NCBI GenBank assembly: GCA_028822935.1
Contig: JAPKCM010000023.1
Span: 1 to 64,000 of the forward strand
Length of the DNA: 64,000 bases
Source of the DNA: Akkermansiaceae bacterium
Lineage (GTDB): Bacteria; Verrucomicrobiota; Verrucomicrobiia; Verrucomicrobiales; Akkermansiaceae
Direction of reading: 5' to 3'
A program made the position numbers and the translations under genes. Of this stretch, positions 36,214-43,989 are shown piece by piece. How positions within the stretch are numbered: the stretch's first letter is position 1; each line of letters begins with the position of its first letter. Under the pieces are notes generated by a model, which did no database searches, had not been told where the DNA came from, and saw only the letters and a list, made by a program, of their open reading frames with translations.

Positions 36214-37611
36214 ATGTCAGACATTAGAGAAATTACCGAAGCGGAACTTCCCGCAGAGCTCAAAGATCACTGGAAGAGCGCGAAGGCCAGCGTCGAGCGG
36301 AAGAACCCCGGCTATGCCGTAAAGTTCCTCCAAGCCATCCTCAAGCAAGAGCCGGGATTCTTAAACGCACGGAAGCTTCTTCGCCAAGCCGAAATCTATG
36401 AAACCGGGGCCTCTCCCGGTTCTGGAAAAAAAGGTCTTTTTGGGACTTCTGGAGGAGGTGCCGGCACCTTGGCTCGCGCCAGCAAGAAAGATCCCGTCGC
36501 TGCTCTCGTGGCGATCGAGAAGGAGCTTGAAAAGGACCCATTCAACGGAGCCATCAATGATGTTCTCCACGACACCTGCCTGAAGGTTAATCTTCTCTCC
36601 ACTGCAGCCTTCGCCCTAGAGACCGCAAAGAAAGGAAATCCCGAGAACACCAAGCTCTCTCATAAGCTCGCCCAATTCTACATCCTGCGGGATATGCATG
36701 CCGAAGCTGCGATCGTCTACCAGGACATTGTGAAGCAGGATCAGTCCGATGGTGCCGCTATCAAAGGGGAGAAAGACAGCTCCGCGAAAGCCTCGATGCA
36801 GAAGAACAATCTCTCCGAGTCCTCCAGCTTTAGAGACATCATCATGAGTGATGAAGCGGCCGAACTCGAGATGGCTTCCCGCTCCGCTTTGACCAAGGAC
36901 CAGCTCCTTGAAAAGGTCGGAATCCTGGCAGCCAAGTATCAGGAAGATCCAAACGATCTTAATGTCGTCAAAGATCTCGCAGCGACCTACGAACAGCTCG
37001 AAGATTGGGCTAGTGCGCAACAGTTCTTCGACTGGGCGCACCAGATCTCCGGCGGGGACGTGGCACTCCGCTCAAAGGCGGAAGCGATGGGTGACAGGTC
37101 CAAGGCCTTGGGGATTGCCGATCTCGAGGCACAAGCGGCCGCAGATCCGGACAATGCCGACCTTCAATCCCAGCTTGCTGGAATTAAGGCAGGACGTCTT
37201 GATGAGCGCCTTGTTGAGTGTAAGCAGCGTGTCGATCAGAACCCCACCGATCCTAAGCTTCGCTACGAACTTGGTCATGCCTTCTACGATGCTGGAAAGC
37301 ACAGTGAGGCGATTCCTCACCTGCAGCAGGCCACACGCAACCCGCACATTCGCACCAAGGTTCTCCTCCTCCTTGGTCGGACCTTCTACGCGAAGGGGAT
37401 GATTGATCTCGCCATCAAGCAGCTGAAGGATGCCAATGCGGAGCTCGTAGCGATGGATTCCACCAAGAAGGAGATCCTCTTCGAATTGGGAGTGATCTAC
37501 CACGATGCGGGCCGTAAGGATGAAGGCCTGGAGTGCTTCAAGCAGATCTACGAGATCGACTATGGCTACCGCGATGTCGCGGCACGCGTGGAAGGTTCCT
37601 ACGAGGGCTAG
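36214..37611 (+). CDS. tetratricopeptide-repeat protein
   Basis: 465 residues, no signal peptide or membrane helix. It contains several TPR-like helix pairs, for example KFLQAILKQEPGFLNARKLL, LRYELGHAFYDAGKHSEAI, LLLLGRTFYAKGMIDLAIK and LFELGVIYHDAGRKDEGLE. A Gly/Ser-rich linker lies at about 70-85. Likely a cytoplasmic scaffold. It is separated from the secretion operon by a terminator, so a functional link is possible but not shown. Confidence 0.85.
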   Translation: MSDIREITEAELPAELKDHWKSAKASVERKNPGYAVKFLQAILKQEPGFLNARKLLRQAEIYETGASPGSGKKGLFGTSGGGAGTLARASKKDPVAALVAIEKELEKDPFNGAINDVLHDTCLKVNLLSTAAFALETAKKGNPENTKLSHKLAQFYILRDMHAEAAIVYQDIVKQDQSDGAAIKGEKDSSAKASMQKNNLSESSSFRDIIMSDEAAELEMASRSALTKDQLLEKVGILAAKYQEDPNDLNVVKDLAATYEQLEDWASAQQFFDWAHQISGGDVALRSKAEAMGDRSKALGIADLEAQAAADPDNADLQSQLAGIKAGRLDERLVECKQRVDQNPTDPKLRYELGHAFYDAGKHSEAIPHLQQATRNPHIRTKVLLLLGRTFYAKGMIDLAIKQLKDANAELVAMDSTKKEILFELGVIYHDAGRKDEGLECFKQIYEIDYGYRDVAARVEGSYEG

Positions 37612-37634
37612 AGCCGACTGAAACAAGTAATTTC

Positions 37635-37668
37635 AAAAGCGCTTCTCGATTTTCGGGAAGCGCTTTTT
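37635..37668 (+). terminator. intrinsic terminator after the TPR gene
   Basis: AAAGCGCTTC (37636-37645) / GAAGCGCTTT (37657-37666) hairpin followed by T residues. Confidence 0.9.
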
Positions 37669-37765
37669 CATTGCTTGCGAGAGGAGGAGCTGAGTGTCCG
37701 CTCAAAGTAGACATGATTTGGCTGTCCCTATGAGGTTAACCTTCAGCGAACAATGTGGCATAGTA

Positions 37766-37793
37766 TCGAAAACCCCGTGCGCTGCACGGGGCT
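37766..37793 (-). terminator. intrinsic terminator of the DUF455/ATP-grasp gene
   Basis: CCCCGTGC (37773-37780) / GCACGGGG (37784-37791) with a 3-nt loop, and AAAA at its left edge, which is TTTT on the minus strand. It lies about 50 bp past the stop of the leftward gene. Confidence 0.8.
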
Positions 37794-37839
37794 GGTATGA
37801 ATGAGGGCGTTGGCCAATGGGATCTCTCTTTCCAGGAGC

Positions 37840-39729
37840 TTAGCTGAGGTGGACGACTGGAACGCGGGCGGATGATGTGCTGGGATCGCCGAGGGCGATT
37901 GCGCCCGAGCGGAAGTGGTTACCGTCGGGTTCTGGGGGAGAAAGTTCTTTCGCTTCTGCAGGGCTGCAAGTGGTGAGCTTGAGGGAGCGGTTGGGGGCGC
38001 CTTTGAGGCGGAGCTGGTGGGCGATGCGGCCCATCGTCCAACGGGCGTTGAGTTCGACGACGGGTTGCCATTTGGCGGAGCCATCGGGGCCGCGGTAGAA
38101 GAAGGAGTCGAGGCAGAGGGGGCCATGGTAGTCGTCTTCGCTCAGGAGAGTTTCAAGCGCGGGCATGAGGTCTTCTTTTACCGAGGGGAAGACGACTTGA
38201 TTGAGGAGGCTGGCGAGTTCGGGGGTGAGACCTTGCGATGGTTTGGCACGGGACTCGGAGCTGAGCCATTGGCCATCGCGGGAGGTTTCCTGGTGGACGA
38301 TGCCGATGGAGCGGAGGCCGCCTTCGTGCTCCGGGTTGCGTTGGAAGAGGAAGGAGATCTCGTGGATTTTCTCGAGCCAGGGTTCGATAAGGAGAGGCTT
38401 TTTCGGGAGCTGATCGACGGTTTCTTTTGTGAAGCGGTGGATGCCTCGTCCGGCAGCTCCGTGGAGTTCTTTGGCGACCCAGTTTTCGAAGGGGTGAAGA
38501 GCGATAAAATCGGAGGTTTCGTTTTGGCAGAGCTGCGAGGGGATGGGGACGAGATGCTCGGGAAGAAGATCGCGTAGTCTCAAGGTGGCGGACTTGGAAA
38601 GGAGCGGGGAGAGTTGAGCCCAAGGGCGGATGAAGCGGAGTTTACGGTCCTTTTTGAGGGCTTCGATTTCGGAGAGCGGGGCGACTTCGGGGAAGGTGAG
38701 GCCAAAGCGGGCAAGGTGGTCGCGCTGGGCGTCATCGGGGAGACGTCGCATGAGCATGATGTCGTCTTGCGAGGGGGCGGCGAGGGCGAAGGCGGGTTCG
38801 AGATCGGCTGCGAGTTCGTTCAGCTTGCGTGGACAGGTCCAGCCGGGTTGGGCGAATTCGATTTCGGCAAAGGGATTGAAGTAGCAAAGATCGGGGGAGC
38901 GTCCGCGCGAGGATTGGTAGCGCTTCAGGGAGGCAATAAAATCTTCACTCAATCCGGCTTTGTGGCGGCCTTCTTCGTTAAAGGGAGTGACGCCCTTTGC
39001 GCGGATCGGTGAGACGGGGAAGTGGAGTTGTTTGTGCCAGGCGTCCCAGTCGGTCTGCGATTTTTCCTTCCATCGGCGGAGCCACTTGATGCCGAGGCCG
39101 ACGTGGGCGATCTCATCTTGGTAGACGGTGTGGAGGATTTTTGCGCTCTTGGTATCACCGAGATTATGAAGAACTTTGGAGTAGTAGTGCGCGTAATCGA
39201 GATTGGCCTGCTCGAAGGTGAGGGAAAGCCGCGCGACGTAATCGAGCGGGCTTTCCATATCAGCGATATGTTCCCAGATCATGGGGCTCACGGGAAGGTC
39301 GCCGAATTGGATGCCGCATTCCTGCATGCGCTGGACATACCACTTGGTGTGGTTTTGCTCCTCCTTAAGGGTGTGGAAGACGCCCTTCCGAAACGAGTCC
39401 GGTGCGTCGGGGAATTTTAAAAGGGCGAGCGCCATGAGCTCGACCGCGAGGAGTTCGTGATTGGCGAAAAAGTGGAGGAGGGTGGCGCGCTGTTCTTCGT
39501 TCGCGAGTTGCTGGGCGCTCGGGAAGCGGTTTTTATGCTGAGTCTTGTAGGGGATGAGATCGGCTGGGCGACCGGGAAGATCCGGTGCGCGGTAGCTGCC
39601 GCGCTGGGGAGGGTCGAGCGTGAGCGACTTAGGCGCGTGGGTGAGCTTCTCCTCCAGGGAATTGGAGAGGAGAATGCGCTCGGCGAATTCGCGGACTGAC
39701 TGGGGCTCGGTGATGAACGGAGAGAACAG
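37840..39729 (-). CDS. ferritin-like DUF455 protein fused to an ATP-grasp domain
   Basis: Coding clearly starts before the ATG at 39435: codons between 39435 and 39729 encode family sequence (VREFAERILLSNSLEEKL, then HFFANHELLAVELM). From 39729 down to 37840 there would be about 629 residues. There is no ATG, GTG or TTG in frame from the upstream TAA to 39435, so the start given is a CTG. The N-terminal part is the DUF455 ferritin-like helical bundle (YQDEIAHVGLGIKWL, with His/Glu metal-type residues). The C-terminal part looks like ATP-grasp (HPFENWVAKELHGAAGRGIH, PLLIEPWLEKIHEISFLFQR, VVELNARWTMGRIAHQL). Its substrate is unknown; ligation of an amine or carboxylate by an ATP-grasp is an inference. 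Confidence 0.72.
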   Translation of the reverse strand: MFSPFITEPQSVREFAERILLSNSLEEKLTHAPKSLTLDPPQRGSYRAPDLPGRPADLIPYKTQHKNRFPSAQQLANEEQRATLLHFFANHELLAVELMALALLKFPDAPDSFRKGVFHTLKEEQNHTKWYVQRMQECGIQFGDLPVSPMIWEHIADMESPLDYVARLSLTFEQANLDYAHYYSKVLHNLGDTKSAKILHTVYQDEIAHVGLGIKWLRRWKEKSQTDWDAWHKQLHFPVSPIRAKGVTPFNEEGRHKAGLSEDFIASLKRYQSSRGRSPDLCYFNPFAEIEFAQPGWTCPRKLNELAADLEPAFALAAPSQDDIMLMRRLPDDAQRDHLARFGLTFPEVAPLSEIEALKKDRKLRFIRPWAQLSPLLSKSATLRLRDLLPEHLVPIPSQLCQNETSDFIALHPFENWVAKELHGAAGRGIHRFTKETVDQLPKKPLLIEPWLEKIHEISFLFQRNPEHEGGLRSIGIVHQETSRDGQWLSSESRAKPSQGLTPELASLLNQVVFPSVKEDLMPALETLLSEDDYHGPLCLDSFFYRGPDGSAKWQPVVELNARWTMGRIAHQLRLKGAPNRSLKLTTCSPAEAKELSPPEPDGNHFRSGAIALGDPSTSSARVPVVHLS

Positions 39730-39762
39730 CGGAAGGCCTGAAGGTGCAAGGTGTTAGATTAT

Positions 39763-39812
39763 CGGAGTGCGGGAGCGGAGTGAAGCTCGGCAGGCTTCGT
39801 TTCCGCACTCCG
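39763..39812. repeat. palindromic element with a nested hairpin
   Basis: CGGAGTGCGG (39763-39772) pairs with CCGCACTCCG (39803-39812). Inside it GAAGC (39782-39786) pairs with GCTTC (39794-39798), giving a cruciform-like fold. It sits 11 bp past the stop of the alpha/beta hydrolase gene and just upstream of the DUF455 gene. The shape fits a REP-type interspersed element, but copy number cannot be checked here. Confidence 0.6.
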
Positions 39813-39823
39813 AAACATATCCA

Positions 39824-40855
39824 TCACTGCGGATGAACCTTCAGGCAGGAATCATCGGGCGGCATGGGCGCTCCAACTTGGTCAACGGGGTGGGTGAAGA
39901 GGTATTTCCAGACGGCCGCGTGGGTGTATTTACCGCCCTTTGTTCTTGGTGAGTATTTGCGGGGGAGGACTCCGGAGTGCGCTTTTCCTGCGCCATTTCC
40001 GACGTCGTAGTCGGTGATGAGGCGGCGGGTATTTTTGTAGGGAGGCTTTAATTTTTCGACGTTCACGATGGGGCCGTAGCCGTTCATGCCGAGGAGTTCC
40101 CAGGAGCGGCAGTAGTGGTCGGCTTCCCAGCCCATGTCGAGGACGTGGGAGAATCCGAAGTAGCGATTTTTCGGAGTGGCCGAAGGGAGGGCTTGCCAGG
40201 TTTGGTGTTGGTCGCGGGGACCACAGAAGGCAACGACGCGGCTGACTTTGGTGTGCTTTGCGAGGCGGCAGGCGGTGGTGGAACCGTGGGAGCTGCCGGA
40301 GAGGATAACGTCATCCCAGCGAAGATCGCTTTTGTCCTTATTCAAAAAGTAGCCCCATTTCCCTTGTGGATTCTCCTTGGCGAGATATTTGACGAATTGG
40401 AAGGCGCGCTCCTTGAGGGAGTCGGGCTTGGGGATCGCGACTTCGTCGGAGTGGTCTTCGCCGGTGGCGGCTTCGAGGCGGATGTTTCCCCGGCAGTGCT
40501 CGGAGACGGGTCGGCCTTTGCAGCAAATGCCGAACCACTTGTTGGCATAGTGGACGCGGATGGTGTGGAGCCCATGGCTATTGAGCTGTCGGACAAAGTC
40601 GCTGTTGTGTCCCATGAGCCAGATCACGAGCTTGCCGCGCGGCGTGACGCGGGTATCGACACTGGCGTCTTGGAAATCGGCAGGCTGTCCGCTCTTCGAT
40701 TCGACAAGGAAATTGATCTTTGGATGGGCCTTAACGCGGGGATCGATCTTGCTGGCTCGCGCTTTCAACTCATAGAGCTGAGGTTTTGGGTCATCGAAGG
40801 TGGGCGGGGCCGCGTAGGCGTGGGCGGCGAGAACTAGAAAAAGGAGGCGGAACAT
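39824..40855 (-). CDS. secreted alpha/beta-hydrolase-fold protein (BPSS1187-like)
   Basis: 343 residues with a signal peptide (MFRLLFLVLAAHAYA). The segment DVILSGSSHGSTTACRLAK contains a nucleophile-elbow-like G-S-S-H-G, and RVVAFCGPRDQHQTW and ADHYCRSWELLG follow, consistent with an alpha/beta hydrolase. Several cysteines (GICCKGRPVSEHC) suggest disulfides in the exported protein. The overall pattern resembles the BPSS1187 family. The natural substrate is unknown; an ester or acyl-glycan substrate would fit the sulfatase neighbourhood. Confidence 0.7.
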   Translation of the reverse strand: MFRLLFLVLAAHAYAAPPTFDDPKPQLYELKARASKIDPRVKAHPKINFLVESKSGQPADFQDASVDTRVTPRGKLVIWLMGHNSDFVRQLNSHGLHTIRVHYANKWFGICCKGRPVSEHCRGNIRLEAATGEDHSDEVAIPKPDSLKERAFQFVKYLAKENPQGKWGYFLNKDKSDLRWDDVILSGSSHGSTTACRLAKHTKVSRVVAFCGPRDQHQTWQALPSATPKNRYFGFSHVLDMGWEADHYCRSWELLGMNGYGPIVNVEKLKPPYKNTRRLITDYDVGNGAGKAHSGVLPRKYSPRTKGGKYTHAAVWKYLFTHPVDQVGAPMPPDDSCLKVHPQ

Positions 40856-40869
40856 GGAAGAGGAGGATG

Positions 40870-40902
40870 AACGTTCAACATCGAACTTTCAACGTTCAAC
40901 AT
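40870..40902. repeat. short repeat AACGTTCAACAT, two copies
   Basis: The 12-mer occurs at 40870-40881 and 40891-40902, separated by a related CGAACTTTC. It lies upstream of the rightward sulfatase. Such AACGTT/CAAC microrepeats are typical intergenic decorations in PVC genomes (family-level knowledge); no function is apparent. Confidence 0.5.
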
Positions 40903-40977
40903 GGAAGTCTTGGTTGCCCTACTTGGTTGGGGGGATTTGTGGGTTGCGGGGATGACGGGGTTCTCTAGGATTGAAGG

Positions 40978-43020
40978 ATGTTGATCCGTCGATTGTTGGT
41001 TTTGTCAGGTTTGGCTTTGTCTTTGGTGCACGCTGCGTCGAAGCCGAATATCATTTTTATTCTCACCGATGATCTCGGTTATGGGGACTACGGGGTCTTT
41101 TTTCAGAACCTGAGGAAGGAGCAGGGAGTCAAGTCAGAGCCGTGGCATATCACACCTGAGCTGGATGCGATGGCGGCTGAGGGGATTCAGTTGCGACACT
41201 ACTATTGTTCGGCGCCCGTTTGTGCGCCGTCGCGAGGATCACTTTTGCACGGCGTGCATCAAGGGCATGCGAATATCCGGGACAATATGTTTGATCAGGA
41301 ACTGGAGGACAATCACACGCTCGCGACAGTCTTAAAGGGGGCTGGCTATACGACAGCAGCGATTGGAAAGTGGGGACTGCAGGGCGGTGGTAAAGAGGAG
41401 AAGGCGCCTCATGGAAAACGGGCTAAGAAAAAAGGGGATCCGAAGCTCTGGCCAAGTTATCCCACGAAGCGTGGGTTTGATTTCTTCCATGGCTATGTGA
41501 GGCACCGTGATGGGCACATGCACTATCCGCTGGAGGACAAGAAGGAGGTTTGGGAGAACGAACGTGAGATCTCGGAAGATTTGGCAAAATGTTTTACGAC
41601 GGATCTTTTTACAGCGCGGGCGAAGAAGTGGATCACGGATCAAAAGGAGGCCGATCCGGAGAAGCCCTTCTTTCTCTATCTCGCTTACGACACGCCGCAC
41701 GCTATTTTACAACTCCCACCGAGTCCCTTTCCCAAGGAAGGCCTGAAGTGGTTGGGGAAGAAGGGGAAGATGATTAATTCGGCGGTGGGAAAGAAGGATA
41801 GTTACATCCATCCGGATTACGCGAAGGCGAAGTGGGACCATGATCAGGATGCCTCGACGCCGGAGACGGCGTGGCCGAATGTTTATCAGCGCTATGCCAC
41901 GAACGTGCGTCGCATTGACGATTGCGTGGGTGATTTGCTGAATCTGCTTAAAGAATTGAGGATCGATGAGGATACCTTGGTGGTATTCACAACGGATAAT
42001 GGGCCGAGTAGGGAGTCGTATTTGCCGGAAGGCTATCGGCCGGACTTTTTTAATTCGTTCGGTCCTTTCGATGGAATCAAACGAGATGTTTATGAGGGTG
42101 GAGTCCGTGCGGGAGCCTTGGTGAGATGGCCGGGTTCGAAGGTCAAAGGGGCGGTGAGCGACTTGCCCTGTCAGGCGCACGATTGGATGGCGACTTTTGC
42201 AGAGTTGGCTGGGGTGGCGGCGCCCGCGAGGAGTGATGGAGCTTCCCTGGTGCCGACATTGACAGGAGCGGAGGGGCAGAAGGAACCGCAGGTTTATGTC
42301 GAGTATTTCAATGGAGGAAAGATACCGAATTATCCGGAGTTTGAGAAGAAGCGGAAGGGTGCGGTGCGAAAGCAAATGCAGATGATTCGTTTTGGGCAAC
42401 ATGTGGGAGTGCGCTACAACATTCGAAAGCACACTGATTTGTTCGAAATTTACAATATCGTCGAAGATCCGAAGCAGATCAAGAACCTGGCGAAGGAGCT
42501 TCCGGATCTGCAGAAGAAAATGCATGACTCCGTGCTGCAACATCGTCGCTCTGAGCCCCGTGCGAAGCGTCCCTACGATGATGAGTTTGTTTCTTCCTTG
42601 GAGGACTTTGCCGATCAGAAGGGAGTGAAGTGGCAGAGCTTTGAAAATTCAACGCCGTGGTTGGGGAAGCTGGAGGACTTGGAGTCTGTTGAATCAGGAA
42701 CGGCGAATCAGCTGAGCCAGATCAAGCCGACAAAAGGGAATGCAACGTTGGTGAGTGGGTATTTCAATGCTCCGAAAGATGGGATTTACTTCTTCTTGGT
42801 CCCCGCTGGCGAATTGGCTCTTCTGCGAATTCATGACGCGACGGTGATCGATGCTGCCTTCAAGGCAGGGAAAGAGGAGATTAAGGGAATGATCAAGCTC
42901 AAGGCAGGGAAGCATCCGTTCCGCTTCTATCGCATGAAGTCGGCAAAACCTCTGAGCCTCACGATGATGGTTTCGTGGCTGCAGCCGGGGGAGATTTCAG
43001 AGGCGATGTTGACGCATTAG
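40978..43020 (+). CDS. secreted arylsulfatase-family protein
   Basis: 680 residues with a signal peptide (ends LSLVHAA). Metal-binding ILTDDLGYGDYG near residue 25 and the signature CAPSR (in YYCSAPVCAPSRGSLL) mark the formylglycine site; also GYTTAAIGKWGLQGG and VVFTTDNGPS. Past the sulfatase domain (about 20-520) a C-terminal beta-rich module occurs (GYFNAPKDGIYFFLVPAGEL and later), resembling PA14-like sandwich domains and probably helping glycan binding. It hydrolyses sulfate esters in the periplasm or outside the cell. It is an independent gene and not part of the earlier sulfatase locus. Confidence 0.93.
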   Translation: MLIRRLLVLSGLALSLVHAASKPNIIFILTDDLGYGDYGVFFQNLRKEQGVKSEPWHITPELDAMAAEGIQLRHYYCSAPVCAPSRGSLLHGVHQGHANIRDNMFDQELEDNHTLATVLKGAGYTTAAIGKWGLQGGGKEEKAPHGKRAKKKGDPKLWPSYPTKRGFDFFHGYVRHRDGHMHYPLEDKKEVWENEREISEDLAKCFTTDLFTARAKKWITDQKEADPEKPFFLYLAYDTPHAILQLPPSPFPKEGLKWLGKKGKMINSAVGKKDSYIHPDYAKAKWDHDQDASTPETAWPNVYQRYATNVRRIDDCVGDLLNLLKELRIDEDTLVVFTTDNGPSRESYLPEGYRPDFFNSFGPFDGIKRDVYEGGVRAGALVRWPGSKVKGAVSDLPCQAHDWMATFAELAGVAAPARSDGASLVPTLTGAEGQKEPQVYVEYFNGGKIPNYPEFEKKRKGAVRKQMQMIRFGQHVGVRYNIRKHTDLFEIYNIVEDPKQIKNLAKELPDLQKKMHDSVLQHRRSEPRAKRPYDDEFVSSLEDFADQKGVKWQSFENSTPWLGKLEDLESVESGTANQLSQIKPTKGNATLVSGYFNAPKDGIYFFLVPAGELALLRIHDATVIDAAFKAGKEEIKGMIKLKAGKHPFRFYRMKSAKPLSLTMMVSWLQPGEISEAMLTH

Positions 43021-43141
43021 AAAGCCTTCGGTCTTTAACGGCTAAAATAACGCTCCAGAGGATGAGGCCCACGATGGAAATAGTTTTGGGCGCTGGAATA
43101 AATACCGTTTTGCGCTATCCTACCTTCCAGAAGCAAGAAAT

Positions 43142-43924
43142 ATGATGAAATGTAAAACAATCGCCACTTTTGGAATTGGAACTTTTTTAGCAATGACTGG
43201 AATTCACGCGCTCGCCTCCGAGAAGCTTGTCACAGAAGATGGCAAGGTCGCCGCCAAGAAGCTCAAGCTCGATCAGGAGCTTGCCGATAAAAAATACGAA
43301 ACGGCCACCTTCGGGATGGGATGATTTTGGGGGCCGGATTCCCAGTTTGGGAGTCTTAAAGGAGTGTTGCGGACGCGCGTGGGATATTGTGGAGGGGACA
43401 AGGAAAAGCCCAATTACTATTCGCTGGGCGACCAGACCGAAGCCATCACGATCGACTATGATCCCGAAGTATTGAGCTACGATGAGATGCTCAACCTTTT
43501 TTGGAATGGGCATCGCTGCGATCAGATCAATCGAAGTCGCCAGTATATGAATGCGGTTTTCTATCGAAACGAGGAGCAAAGGAAGGTCGCCGAAGCGTCG
43601 CTTGTGAAAGAGGCTGCTCGTCGTGGCATCTCAGTTGCTGAAGTTCAGACTGAGATTCTGCCAATGAAGACCTTTACGTATGCGGAGGGCTATCATCAGA
43701 AATACTACCTGACGCGCTTCTCGGACGTCCGGGGATTCTTGAATGAGGCCTATCCGGATGCCAAGAGTCTCGCCGATTCCACGGTCGCGACCCGGCTCAA
43801 TGCTTATCTCGGCTCAGGGATGGATTTGGACTGGAAAATATTCCTCAAAGAGCTGCCCAAGTATGGGCTCTCGGAGGAGCTGGAAAGTCTCCTGACGAAA
43901 GCTGCCAAGAGACAGATCAATTAA
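43142..43924 (+). CDS. msrA: peptide-methionine (S)-S-oxide reductase with in-frame TGA (putative selenocysteine)
   Basis: Reading through the TGA at 43322-43324 (codon 61) gives 260 residues. A signal peptide (ends GIHALA) is followed by ATFGMG-[TGA]-FWGPDSQFG. In MsrA proteins the TGA position is the catalytic Cys of the GCFWG motif. After it the family sequence is intact: GVLRTRVGYCGG, YSLGDQTEAITIDYDPEVLS, MNAVFYRNEEQRK and KTFTYAEGYHQKYYLTR. Nothing else is disrupted. The simplest reading is selenocysteine insertion, as known for some MsrA proteins in other organisms; a nonsense mutation is the alternative. The enzyme repairs oxidised methionine, here probably in the periplasm. The start at 43142 is the first of two adjacent ATG codons. 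Confidence 0.85.
43336..43356 (+). promoter_or_regulatory. candidate bacterial SECIS hairpin in msrA
   Basis: GATTCCCA (43337-43344) pairs with TGGGAGTC (43348-43355), with one G-U wobble, and a further G-U pair closes 43336/43356. The apical loop is GTT (43345-43347). The loop begins 20 nt after the TGA at 43322-43324. Bacterial SECIS elements have an apical loop with an early G at 16-37 nt from the UGA, so the geometry fits. Confidence 0.6.
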
Positions 43925-43945
43925 AGAGATTGATTTTAAAAGAAA

Positions 43946-43976
43946 ACCCCAAGCCCGTGAGGACTTGGAGTTTTTT
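43946..43976. terminator. bidirectional intrinsic terminator between msrA and typA
   Basis: CCAAG-C-CC / GG-A-CTTGG hairpin around 43949-43968 with a GTGA loop and a C/A mismatch. It is followed by TTTTTT on the plus strand, and by a T-rich stretch on the minus strand, so it can serve both convergent genes. Confidence 0.7.
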
Positions 43977-43989
43977 GTAGATTGATAGT

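Noticed and set aside
37840-39435. DUF455 gene starting at the ATG at 39435
   Set aside because: Clear family sequence continues in frame upstream of that ATG, so the annotated start would cut off about 100 residues.
43142-43324. Separate 60-codon gene ending at 43324
   Set aside because: It is the N-terminal part of msrA, including signal peptide; the apparent end is the TGA at the active site.
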